From: Nitrososphaerota archaeon
GTDB lineage: Archaea > Thermoproteota > Nitrososphaeria_A > Caldarchaeales > Wolframiiraptoraceae
Assembly: GCA_021159365.1 (NCBI GenBank)
Contig: JAGGRY010000013.1
Span: 1 to 33,417 of the forward strand
Direction of reading: 5' to 3'
DNA length: 33,417 nt
Part shown: positions 10,235 to 18,325 of the stretch, in pieces
Layout: each line of letters opens with the position of its first letter
Position numbering within the stretch: the first letter of the stretch is position 1
Notes under the pieces: generated by a model
Told to the model about the DNA's origin: nothing
The model's database searches: none
The model's input: only the letters and a program-made list of their open reading frames with translations
Program-made: the position numbers and the translations under genes

Positions 10235-11122
10235 TTGAGATTGATCACCATTGTAGGACACTTAACGATCGATGAGATAGTCCATGATGAGGAGATATTG
10301 GAGAACATGGGCGGCGTTGCATGCTATGCGTCTCTAGCCGCGAGAGCGATGGGCTCAAATGTGAAGGTGATCTCGGTAATCGGAGAGGATTTCCCAGAAA
10401 AATACCTGAAAATCCTATCGGATACGGGTATAGATGTATCTGGAGTGGTTAAGCTTATGGGAGCGAAGACGACTAGATTTAGAATAAGGAATATTGGAGA
10501 CCATAGAGAGCTGTGGCTAAAAGCCCGTGCACCGAGAATTAAAATCGAGGACGTCGATGGAGACGTCATCTATCTCGGCCCAGTAGCACGAGAATTACAT
10601 ATCGATGACGTTAAGAAGCTTGTAAGCCTACATGATATGGTGTGTCTTGATCCGCAGGGAATTCTCAGAGAATTGGATGAATCAAGTAGAGTTAAGCTTG
10701 TGAAAATGGATCTAAGCTTTCCAGGTTTATGGGCGCTGAAGATCTCGATAGAGGAAGGTCGAGTGATAACGAATGCGATTAAACCTAAAGATATAGTTGA
10801 TAGGCTTCATGAACTTGCAAAGGTCATTTTGCTGACTATGGGAAAGAAAGGAGCAATCGTTAGCGATGGATCTAAGAGATTTCTCATACCCGCCTATAAG
10901 ACAAAGACCGTTGATCCAACGGGCGCTGGAGATGTCTTCGGCGGAGCCTTCCTAGCTGAATTTCTAAGGAGTGAGGAGATCAGCTGGGCTTCAGCCGTCG
11001 GATCCGCGGCAGCATCGATAGTCGTTGAAGATCATGGGTTTCTTCCATTATTGTCTAAGGATTTTAGGAAGGAAGCCTATAGGAGAGCTGAACTTATCCA
11101 CGAGCAGGTGAAGAGGATTTAA
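10235..11122 (+). CDS. PfkB-family sugar/nucleoside kinase (TTG start)
   Basis: N-terminal GHLTIDEI and C-terminal signature VDPTGAGDVFGGAFLAEFL. Confidence 0.9.
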   Translation: MRLITIVGHLTIDEIVHDEEILENMGGVACYASLAARAMGSNVKVISVIGEDFPEKYLKILSDTGIDVSGVVKLMGAKTTRFRIRNIGDHRELWLKARAPRIKIEDVDGDVIYLGPVARELHIDDVKKLVSLHDMVCLDPQGILRELDESSRVKLVKMDLSFPGLWALKISIEEGRVITNAIKPKDIVDRLHELAKVILLTMGKKGAIVSDGSKRFLIPAYKTKTVDPTGAGDVFGGAFLAEFLRSEEISWASAVGSAAASIVVEDHGFLPLLSKDFRKEAYRRAELIHEQVKRI

Positions 11123-11283
11123 TCGACTTCTATTCCATGCTTCTTCAACGCAGTCTTAATCTTATTGATCTCCATCTTCAAGTATTGAAGCTCCCTAACT
11201 ATAAGTTCTAAATCTGATGGGGGAATAGGTCTTATTCCTCCAACACCTCTAATCCTCTTCAAAAGATCTTCAGGCGATCCCAT
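11119..11283 (-). CDS. Small hypothetical protein, 54 aa (MGSPEDLLKRIRGVGGIRPIPPSDLELIVRELQYLKMEINKIKTALKKHGIEVD)
   Basis: Below the ORF-track cutoff. Clean ATG-to-TAA ORF with amphipathic helix; stop overlaps the convergent pfkB-family stop by 4 nt. Confidence 0.65.
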   Translation of the reverse strand: MGSPEDLLKRIRGVGGIRPIPPSDLELIVRELQYLKMEINKIKTALKKHGIEVD

Positions 11284-11380
11284 CGACTATACACCGAGAA
11301 ATATTCTCATTCCACACCTATAACCATTTACAACATCATGATATTGATTTAAAGTAGGATGCTAAAAGAATTTAACAGGG

Positions 11381-13339
11381 ATGAGCGGCAGGATTGAGAA
11401 GATCGCCGTCATAGGCGCTGGAAGGATGGGGCATGGAATAGCTCAGGTCGCGGCTATGGCGGGCTACGCTGTTAATCTCATGGACATGGATTTAGGAGCA
11501 TTGGAGAGAGCATTGAATAGGATTAGATGGAGTTTGGGGAAGCTCTCGGACAAGGGAGTCATAGAGGTTGGTGAGATAGAGCGAATCCTAGGTAAGATAA
11601 GAATTTCAACGGAGATCGCCGGAGCTGTTGAGGACGTCGACTTAGTGATAGAGAGTGTTCCAGAAGATTTCGAGATTAAGAGGAAGGTCTTGGCGGAGAT
11701 AGACAAGAATTCTCCGCAGCATACGATAATATCCACGAACACGAGCACCATACCCATAACAGAACTTGCCTCGGCGACGAATAGACCTGATAAATTCATA
11801 GGAATACACTTCTTCAATCCTCCACAGCTCGTAAAATTGGTCGAGATAATTCCCGGCGAAACAACGTCCGAGGAGACCCTAAGAATCGCTGAAGAATTCG
11901 TGAAGAGCTTGAAAAAAGAGGTCTTAATCTGTAGAAAGGATCTCCCAGCTTTCATCGTGAACAGAGTATTATTTCCGATTCTCGATGAAGCAGCGTGGAT
12001 GGTTAAGAGAGGAGAAGCGGAGATAACTGAGATTGATTCGGCGATCAAATACCGGGTTGGGTTGCCGATGGGTCCTTTCGAGCTCATGGATTACATCGGA
12101 TTAGATGTGGTGTACTCGGCCATGAGGGAGGTTAAGAAAAGAGATCCGAAACTAATACTCCTATGCCCATTAATCAAGGAGTATTATGAGAGAGGATGGT
12201 GGGGTAGAGCGTCTGGAAAAGGCTTCTATGAGTATCTTGGTGAGGGAGCTGGAAGAGTTGAGATACCGAGAGAGTTCTCTGAGAACGTTGATCCATTAAC
12301 GATCCTAGCTCCATCAGCGAACATCATCGCAAGACTTGTAAAGCTTGGAGCAGCATCCTTACAGGAGATTAATTGGGCGACGAAGCTCGCATTAGGCTTC
12401 CCAAAAGGAATAATGGAATGCTTTAGAGAGGCTGGATATCAGAAGGTTGTTGAGGAACTTAAAAGAAAGATGGCATATGACCCGGAATATTACAAGCCGG
12501 ATGAATATCTCGGAGAAATCTTCAAGATTAAAGATGAGGAAGTGAAAGTCGGGTTGAAGGAAGTGGATAGGATAGTTCTCCGCAGGAAGCCTCCGGTCGC
12601 GTGGATAATATTGAATAGACCTGAGAAGTTGAATGCCCTAACCAGCGAGATGATGGAAGACTTAGACAAGATTCTGAAGAGCCTTGAGGGAGATGATGAG
12701 ATAAGAGTTGTCGTGATAAAAGGAGCTGGGGAAACCGCCTTCTCCGTGGGAGCAGATGTAAATCTGTTCAAGGGCTTAAGTAGAGGCGAAGCTGAGAAAG
12801 AGTCTAAGAGATGGAAGGAGATAATAGACGATATTGAGAGTTTTCCGAAGCCGATCATAGCCGCGATTAAGGGATATTGTTTCGGATGCGGTCTAGAGAT
12901 AGCCTTGGCCTGTGATTTTCGATTAGCGTCAAGCAACTCTATGCTTGGGCAGCCCGAGATAAGATTGGGCTTAATCCCTGGAGCCGGCGGAACCCAAAGA
13001 CTTGTAAAGCTCATAGGACTTGGAAGGGCCAAGGAGCTCTTAATGCTCGGCAAGAAGGTTTCCGCTGAGGAAGCGGAGAGAATAGGCCTCGTAAACATGG
13101 TCTTTCCACCTGAAGACTTCGATAGAAAAGTGGAGGAATTTGCGTTAAACCTCGCGGAAGGTCCTCCAATAGCCTTCAGCCTGCTCAAGCACGCCATAAA
13201 TTTAGCTGGATCCTATAGGATTGAGGATGGATATAGATTCGAGTCGGAGGCATTTGGAAAACTGTTTGAGACGGAGGATTTGAGAGAGGGGATAGATGCA
13301 TTCCTATCTAAGCGTAAGCCGAGATTCAGGGGTAGATGA
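11381..13339 (+). CDS. Fused 3-hydroxyacyl-CoA dehydrogenase / enoyl-CoA hydratase
   Basis: N-terminal IAVIGAGRMGHGIAQVAA (NAD-binding) and HFFNPP; C-terminal crotonase domain (ILNRPEKLNALT, GYCFGCGLEIALACDFRLAS, GLIPGAGGTQRL). Confidence 0.96.
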   Translation: MSGRIEKIAVIGAGRMGHGIAQVAAMAGYAVNLMDMDLGALERALNRIRWSLGKLSDKGVIEVGEIERILGKIRISTEIAGAVEDVDLVIESVPEDFEIKRKVLAEIDKNSPQHTIISTNTSTIPITELASATNRPDKFIGIHFFNPPQLVKLVEIIPGETTSEETLRIAEEFVKSLKKEVLICRKDLPAFIVNRVLFPILDEAAWMVKRGEAEITEIDSAIKYRVGLPMGPFELMDYIGLDVVYSAMREVKKRDPKLILLCPLIKEYYERGWWGRASGKGFYEYLGEGAGRVEIPREFSENVDPLTILAPSANIIARLVKLGAASLQEINWATKLALGFPKGIMECFREAGYQKVVEELKRKMAYDPEYYKPDEYLGEIFKIKDEEVKVGLKEVDRIVLRRKPPVAWIILNRPEKLNALTSEMMEDLDKILKSLEGDDEIRVVVIKGAGETAFSVGADVNLFKGLSRGEAEKESKRWKEIIDDIESFPKPIIAAIKGYCFGCGLEIALACDFRLASSNSMLGQPEIRLGLIPGAGGTQRLVKLIGLGRAKELLMLGKKVSAEEAERIGLVNMVFPPEDFDRKVEEFALNLAEGPPIAFSLLKHAINLAGSYRIEDGYRFESEAFGKLFETEDLREGIDAFLSKRKPRFRGR

Positions 13340-13701
13340 AGCTGATAGACAAACTAACCAAATATTTGTTGATAATTCTATTGGCGATTACTGTGGTCGG
13401 AAATCTGATGATGGCCATCATAAATCCCGAAGCATATCTAATGGCCTCAAAACTTGAAGGATCATCTGCCAAGATCTATCTATCTCTCAACCTCATGATA
13501 GCTCTATTATTCATATATGCGGTTAACAGGATAGGGCGTATTATCTGGAGCATTCTCTTGACGATCTTCTTCGGATTCCATCTCATAAACTCCATCATAA
13601 CCTCGATCACGTTCTTCGGGAATCTATCCATCTCGGGGATCTCCTTGATCGGCGTGATAATCTCGATGGTGGAGGTCTTTAGAGCCCTAGCTCTCCGCTG
13701 A
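13336..13701 (+). CDS. Small multi-pass membrane protein, hypothetical
   Basis: 121 aa, mostly hydrophobic segments; ATG overlaps the upstream stop (ATGA), implying translational coupling. Confidence 0.7.
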   Translation: MKLIDKLTKYLLIILLAITVVGNLMMAIINPEAYLMASKLEGSSAKIYLSLNLMIALLFIYAVNRIGRIIWSILLTIFFGFHLINSIITSITFFGNLSISGISLIGVIISMVEVFRALALR

Positions 13702-14233
13702 TTTCTTTCAATGCATTTAATGCCAGCTCGAAGAACTTCTCCCTCGGAATCCCTATCTCTTCGCAAAATAGTATTCTCTCCCTGCTAACCCTTCTGGCGA
13801 AATCCTTCTGCTTAAACTTCTTCTTAACGGTCTCCACCTTAACTTCCTCAAGCTTCTTAGACGGCATCACCAGAGCGCAGGCTATAATTAGGCCTGAGAC
13901 CGCGTCTGAGGCTATCAAGGCCTTCTCCATCCTAGTCTTCGGCTCGACACCGGTATTCTCATAGTTATGAGACTTGATAGCCCGCAAAACCTCTTCCGAG
14001 ACCAGAGACCCTAAGATCTCCTCCGCAACGAGACCGTGCTTTGATGGATCATTCTTCGTCCTCTCATAGTCTATGTCGTGTAGGAGGCCCACGAGTTCCC
14101 AGAGTTCCTCGTCCTCTCCGAAATATCGCGCCAATCCCTTCATTATCGCTCCAACAGCGATCATGTGAAGAATAATCTTCTTATCCCTAACATTCTCTTT
14201 AAGAAGTCTTAACGCGTCCGCCCTACTCAACAT
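13679..14233 (-). CDS. HD-domain phosphohydrolase (likely start ATG at 14233; the ORF track extends to 14287)
   Basis: GLLHDIDYERTKNDPSKHGLVAEEIL with downstream SHNYE, SDAVSGL. Confidence 0.85.
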   Translation of the reverse strand: MLSRADALRLLKENVRDKKIILHMIAVGAIMKGLARYFGEDEELWELVGLLHDIDYERTKNDPSKHGLVAEEILGSLVSEEVLRAIKSHNYENTGVEPKTRMEKALIASDAVSGLIIACALVMPSKKLEEVKVETVKKKFKQKDFARRVSRERILFCEEIGIPREKFFELALNALKEISGELGL

Positions 14234-14316
14234 AGGCCAACACCTTATAGATATCAAGAGCAACTCAGCCATTAATAACTTCTTCACCTAAGGAACATAC
14301 TCAACAATCGAGTATA

Positions 14317-14354
14317 GAGCCGCGGCCAGGTTCGAATTCAAATACCCGGTTCTC
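14317..14354 (-). repeat. Degenerate copy of the tRNA-His 3' portion (possible relic att site)
   Basis: gagCCGCGGCcaggTTCGAAttcaaataccCGGttct aligns to 14862-14899 gggCCGCGGCtgggaTTCGAAcccaggcatcCGGctcc in the same orientation (about 26 of 38 positions by eye, one gap). Confidence 0.45.
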
Positions 14355-14382
14355 AGATCAGAGGGTTTATTTTTTATGGAGT

Positions 14383-14586
14383 CTAGTCTTTTAGCAATTT
14401 GATGAATTCTTGTTTGGTTAACCCTATTTGGTCTATTATGTTTAGGAGAGTTCCCGGTCTTATTTCCTTATGTTTGGGGACTACAACTAGATTACCGTCT
14501 TTCTTGAATAACATGTGGCTTCCTTTCTGCCTGACAAGTCTATATCCCAGTCTGTCTAGAACCTTGACTACCTCACGCCAAGACAA
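14383..14586 (-). CDS. hicA: HicA-family toxin (YcfA-like mRNA interferase)
   Basis: WREVVKVLDRLGYRLVRQKGSHMLFKKDGNLVVVPKHKEIRPGTLLNIIDQIGLTKQEF: classic HicA with GSHmlF and P.H.E...GTL. Confidence 0.95.
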   Translation of the reverse strand: MSWREVVKVLDRLGYRLVRQKGSHMLFKKDGNLVVVPKHKEIRPGTLLNIIDQIGLTKQEFIKLLKD

Positions 14587-14596
14587 AATCGGCAGC

Positions 14597-14815
14597 TTAG
14601 ACAGAGACTTCTACCTCTACTACCTTTCTTTGCCCCGTCTGGTCTCCAAGCTCTTCTAGGACAAGCTCTATGGCCTCGCGTAAGTTCTTTAGCGCCTCTT
14701 CCATAGTTCTTCCTTGGCTGATTGCCGCCGGGAGCTCAATGCACCTAACCGTGAACCAGCCTTCTTCATCGCGCTCAACAAGGGCGTGAAAAACTCTCCC
14801 CATATCCCCTTTCAC
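14597..14815 (-). CDS. hicB: HicB-family antitoxin
   Basis: VFHALVERDEEGWFTVRCIELPAAISQGRTMEEALKNLREAIELVLEE; 10-nt gap to hicA. Confidence 0.93.
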   Translation of the reverse strand: MKGDMGRVFHALVERDEEGWFTVRCIELPAAISQGRTMEEALKNLREAIELVLEELGDQTGQRKVVEVEVSV

Positions 14816-14862
14816 ATTATATCAGACATATATTAACGTTAAAAAGATGATGAACTTCTGAG

Positions 14863-14935
14863 GGCCGCGGCTGGGATTCGAACCCAGGCATCCGGCTCCA
14901 CAGGCCGGAAGGCTAACCGCTACCTCACCGCGGCC
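14863..14935 (-). tRNA. tRNA-His(GTG), G-1 and C73 encoded, no encoded CCA
   Basis: Reverse complement G-GCCGCGG-TG-AGGT..GCCT-T-CCGGC-CTGTGGA-GCCGG-ATGC-CTGGG-TTCGAAT-CCCAG-CCGCGGC-C folds as a cloverleaf with GTG anticodon and the His-diagnostic G-1:C73 pair. Confidence 0.97.
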
Positions 14936-15023
14936 AGTTCTCGATCGCTTTATCCCATCTCATACCACATTATTTAGGATATTTTGAGTTTTCGGCTAAA
15001 GGGGGTAAGGATATAAATCTGGC

Positions 15024-15710
15024 TTGATAGCCCAACTTTGGCGAAGGTTGGAGCTTCTAGAACTATTCTCTCTGGTGGTCTCATTATCGGCTTCAGGAGT
15101 CTTCTCCCCAGGTCCACTCTTCTTCATCACGGTTGAGAATGCTTTGAAGAGCGGTGGGAGAAGTGGGTGGATCGTGGCCTTAGGCCACATGTCCTTCGAG
15201 TTTCCCCTCGTCTTAGGACTAGCCTACGGCATCTGGAGTTTCTTGGCAAATGAGTTGGTGAGATTTGCGATAGGTTTGTCGGGCGCAATAGCCATAATCA
15301 TATTCGGAGTTCTCCAAGCCTATTCATCATATCGAGGACTCACGAAGGGAAACAATCTGAGCGCAAACTATCGAGGCTTCGCGATTAAGGGAAGCTCCTG
15401 GTTTTTAAGATCATTCTTAGTTGGGTTGACCTTCACAGGTTTAAACCCATATTTCTTGATCTGGTGGTTCACGATCGGATTAAGCTTAATAACATATGCT
15501 CTTGAACTCGCCTCAATCCTAGGAGTCTTTATAATGTATTCATTTCACATATGGATGGACTATGTTTTTCTGGGAGCAGTCTCCCATCTCACGGCCGCGG
15601 GGGGCAAAGTCCTAAAAACGAGGCATCTACACATGATCTCGCTGGCGTTATCCATGATGCTGATCGGGATCGGAGGATGGATCTTGGCTCAAACGATAAC
15701 CTCTTTATAG
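15024..15710 (+). CDS. LysE/RhtB-family amino-acid exporter-like membrane protein (start TTG at 15024 or 15048)
   Basis: SPGPLFFITVENALKSGGRSGWIVALGHMSFEFPL motif and ~6 TM segments; TATA-like ATATAAAT upstream. Confidence 0.8.
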   Translation: MIAQLWRRLELLELFSLVVSLSASGVFSPGPLFFITVENALKSGGRSGWIVALGHMSFEFPLVLGLAYGIWSFLANELVRFAIGLSGAIAIIIFGVLQAYSSYRGLTKGNNLSANYRGFAIKGSSWFLRSFLVGLTFTGLNPYFLIWWFTIGLSLITYALELASILGVFIMYSFHIWMDYVFLGAVSHLTAAGGKVLKTRHLHMISLALSMMLIGIGGWILAQTITSL

Positions 15711-15718
15711 ATCTCTGA

Positions 15719-16021
15719 ATGAATGGTTTCGGATTGTGGAAGGTTTTAGCCATCGTCGCCGCATTCATCGCCACAACCGGCATATCGCTGATACTCTACT
15801 GGAGAATTTCCTCGAGGATCAAGGAGTATGAGGAGATCCCCATAGAAACCGAAGTGGATAAAGAAGCGTTAAACAGGTTACGTGAAGCGTTAAGGCGTTA
15901 TCAAGAGCCGAGCGCCGAGGAGCTATTAGCTGAGCTTAAATCTATTAGTTCTGAGGTTGAAAAATTCTTGCATGAATCGAGGCGAAGAGATCTTAAGAGC
16001 GAGGGACGCAGCGATAGCTGA
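15719..16021 (+). CDS. Small single-TM protein with coiled-coil cytoplasmic domain, hypothetical
   Basis: N-terminal TM (LAIVAAFIATTGISLILYW) followed by a charged helix; overlaps rpiA by 50 nt out of frame. Confidence 0.6.
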   Translation: MNGFGLWKVLAIVAAFIATTGISLILYWRISSRIKEYEEIPIETEVDKEALNRLREALRRYQEPSAEELLAELKSISSEVEKFLHESRRRDLKSEGRSDS

Positions 16022-16685
16022 AGCGTTAAAAGAGCTTAGGGATGGTATGGTGATAGGTCTTGGAAGCGGAACGACTGTTGCTCGGCTCATGGAGAAGCTC
16101 AAGAATTACATTAAGCAGAATGAGTTGAAGTTATCATTTATTCCCTCCTCACTTCAAGCTAAGCAGTTGATAATTGAAGATGGATTCGAGATGACTAGTT
16201 TAGATGAGTGTCCAAGGCCGGATCTCGTTCTCGACAGCTTCGATCAAGTAGATGAGTCTGGAAATGCGATTAAAGGCGGTGGAGCGGCGCTCCTTAGAGA
16301 AAAGGTGCTGGCCCAAGCGGCTGAAAAGGTAGTCTATATCGGAGACTTCATGAAGCTTAAGCCAAAGTTAGATATGCCGATTCCGGTTGAAGTATTGGAA
16401 TACGCGTTTCCTCATGTGAAGAATGTTTTGAATAGCTGGGGAATGGAGGTAAGGCTTAGGATCGGGAAGGGGAAGATAGGGCCAATCATAAGTGATAATG
16501 GAAATCTGATCGCTGATGTTGAAGTTAAAGAGCTGGAAGACCTGGAGAAACTCGATGAGAAGCTTAGATCCGTTGCTGGAATATTGGAAACGGGCATATT
16601 TCCAAGGTTAGCGGATTTAATCATAATAGGCTATCCGCAGGGTGAGGTTAAGAGAATTATTGTTAAGCGTAGAAAGCTTGTCTAA
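15972..16685 (+). CDS. rpiA: Ribose-5-phosphate isomerase A (ATG at 15972; the ORF track starts at TTG 15957)
   Basis: VIGLGSGTTVARLMEKL, SFDQVDESGNAIKGGGAALLREKVLA, KLKPKLDMPIPVEVLEYA. Confidence 0.95.
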   Translation: MNRGEEILRARDAAIAEALKELRDGMVIGLGSGTTVARLMEKLKNYIKQNELKLSFIPSSLQAKQLIIEDGFEMTSLDECPRPDLVLDSFDQVDESGNAIKGGGAALLREKVLAQAAEKVVYIGDFMKLKPKLDMPIPVEVLEYAFPHVKNVLNSWGMEVRLRIGKGKIGPIISDNGNLIADVEVKELEDLEKLDEKLRSVAGILETGIFPRLADLIIIGYPQGEVKRIIVKRRKLV

Positions 16686-16721
16686 CGTCTATGAATAAAA
16701 TAAAAAGGCGGCGCTGAGTGT

Positions 16722-17411
16722 TTACTTCTTTTTCTCTAAAGCCTTGGCGCTTTTACCCGCTTTCTTCAACCATTCTTCAGCTTTTTTGGCCACATAGTCT
16801 CTTAGCCCAAATCCTAATGCAAGACCTCCACCTATCGCTATCGCTCCTGCAACTCCCCAAGAGATCGCGGTGACCACCACGTTCAAAATGCTTACATCGA
16901 TCTTCATCGTCGATAGGCCGATTATTATGACGACGAGATAAAGTGCTCCGCGGACAGCGATGGATGCTAGGGAGGCATACTCTATCTTGGCCTCTCTCCC
17001 AACGGCGGTTATGGCGTCTCCTATGAAATCGGCTATCATCAATCCGAAGATCAGGATGACTATTCCAGCTATGAGGCTCGGGAGATATTCGACGATCATC
17101 TTCATGTAATAGGTTAAGACGTCGATTTGGAGGACGTTAACGGCTGCGAAGACCGCTACCAAGTAGATGAAGAGCCTTATCAAGATATCAAAGAACCTCG
17201 GTATGGAGACTCCGGCTCTCTCTATCGCCTTTCCGACGGAAGTCTTCCTCAACGCATCATCGACGCCAGCTTTATCAAGAATTCTCGAGATAGCTGCTCC
17301 GAGCCCCCTTCCCACAGCCCAGCCTATTATCAAGATTATTATTGCTCCGATGATCCTCGGCAGAAACGCTACAAATTGGCTGATCAGATTCGTAATTATT
17401 TGAAGGGGCAT
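16722..17411 (-). CDS. MscS-like / conserved TM-helix mechanosensitive channel family protein
   Basis: FLPRIIGAIIILIIGWAVGRGLGAAISRILDKAGVDDAL plus GGGLALGFGLRDYVAKKAEEWLKK. Confidence 0.85.
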   Translation of the reverse strand: MPLQIITNLISQFVAFLPRIIGAIIILIIGWAVGRGLGAAISRILDKAGVDDALRKTSVGKAIERAGVSIPRFFDILIRLFIYLVAVFAAVNVLQIDVLTYYMKMIVEYLPSLIAGIVILIFGLMIADFIGDAITAVGREAKIEYASLASIAVRGALYLVVIIIGLSTMKIDVSILNVVVTAISWGVAGAIAIGGGLALGFGLRDYVAKKAEEWLKKAGKSAKALEKKK

Positions 17412-17450
17412 AGCACTAGATTATTGCCCTAGATCGTATTTAAGCATTCA

Positions 17451-18260
17451 TCATACTCGTCTATGGATTATAAAAGTACATCTGCTGGAGCCCATCGCCA
17501 AGCACTCCACCTCTTCAGCATCCCATCGCTTTCCGGTCGCGGCTTCAAGGAATCCCTCGATTATGCCCTTTGTGAAGAAGCATTGCGGAGAGTCATACTC
17601 ATTTCTCATGGCCGCGCCTTCCCAGTTCTCGATTAAGCTCACTATGATCGCATCATTCTCAACCTTCAACGACTCTAAGAAACAGAATCCAAACGATTGC
17701 CCTATCATGAGTAAGATTTTGAGAGCGTTGGCGGCGTCCATGCCTTTGATAATGTCTGAGGATGCTTCATAGGCCTCCTTTCCAACATCGGTCCCCATGA
17801 GGGATAGGAAGACCTTGGCGGCGCCGATTCCAAGTCTTTTACGAAATCCTCTAAACAATCCCTTATACATGGGTTCTCTCATTATGACGGCTCTTCTATC
17901 GGCGACTATGAATGGGAAGAAGGGGGTTAAGGCTAGATCATCCAGCGGCGAATCAACTATTGTAACAGATTTTGAGAAGCCGAATTTCTTAATGGCTTCA
18001 ATAGCTCTCTTCGCAGCGTCGGCATCGCATTCTAAGAAATAACATAGATCTATGATTGGATTATTTAGACTCGATGGGATCATGTTCAAGATCTTACAGT
18101 CCTCTGCTATTATCAGCCTGTCCAATTCACTGAAGATCTCGTGAGCATTCTTCACATCTTCAACCAAGATCACCTTAACGGATCTGCTTGGAAAATGCCC
18201 TAGGCATGAGGTCTTATAAGGCTTAACGTGCTTAAATGAAGATGAATAAATGAGGGGCAC
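17451..18260 (-). CDS. V4R (4-vinyl reductase) domain protein with N-terminal extension
   Basis: C-terminal ...CFFTKGIIEGFLEAATGKRWDAEEVECLAMGSSRCTFIIHRR is V4R-like. Confidence 0.75.
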   Translation of the reverse strand: MPLIYSSSFKHVKPYKTSCLGHFPSRSVKVILVEDVKNAHEIFSELDRLIIAEDCKILNMIPSSLNNPIIDLCYFLECDADAAKRAIEAIKKFGFSKSVTIVDSPLDDLALTPFFPFIVADRRAVIMREPMYKGLFRGFRKRLGIGAAKVFLSLMGTDVGKEAYEASSDIIKGMDAANALKILLMIGQSFGFCFLESLKVENDAIIVSLIENWEGAAMRNEYDSPQCFFTKGIIEGFLEAATGKRWDAEEVECLAMGSSRCTFIIHRRV

Positions 18261-18325
18261 AAAGCTATTCTGGAGCCTGAGGTATATTAAGCTTTCTAAG
18301 GATGTCTGACGTTTAGAATCTAGAC

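Noticed and set aside
11464-13197. Long antisense ORFs (11464-12087 and 12490-13197, minus) within the fused dehydrogenase/hydratase gene
   Set aside because: The sense strand encodes a clearly recognisable two-domain enzyme; the antisense products are Ser/Ile/Leu-rich low-complexity translations typical of the complement of purine-rich coding DNA.
14317-14420. A second functional tRNA near the TTCGAA segment
   Set aside because: The T-stem does not pair and no matching 5' acceptor or anticodon arm was found nearby; treated as a remnant only.
14847-14862. Possible box C/D sRNA (GATGATGAacttCTGA) beside tRNA-His
   Set aside because: C-like and D-like boxes are only a few nt apart, leaving no guide, and no C'/D' pair is present.
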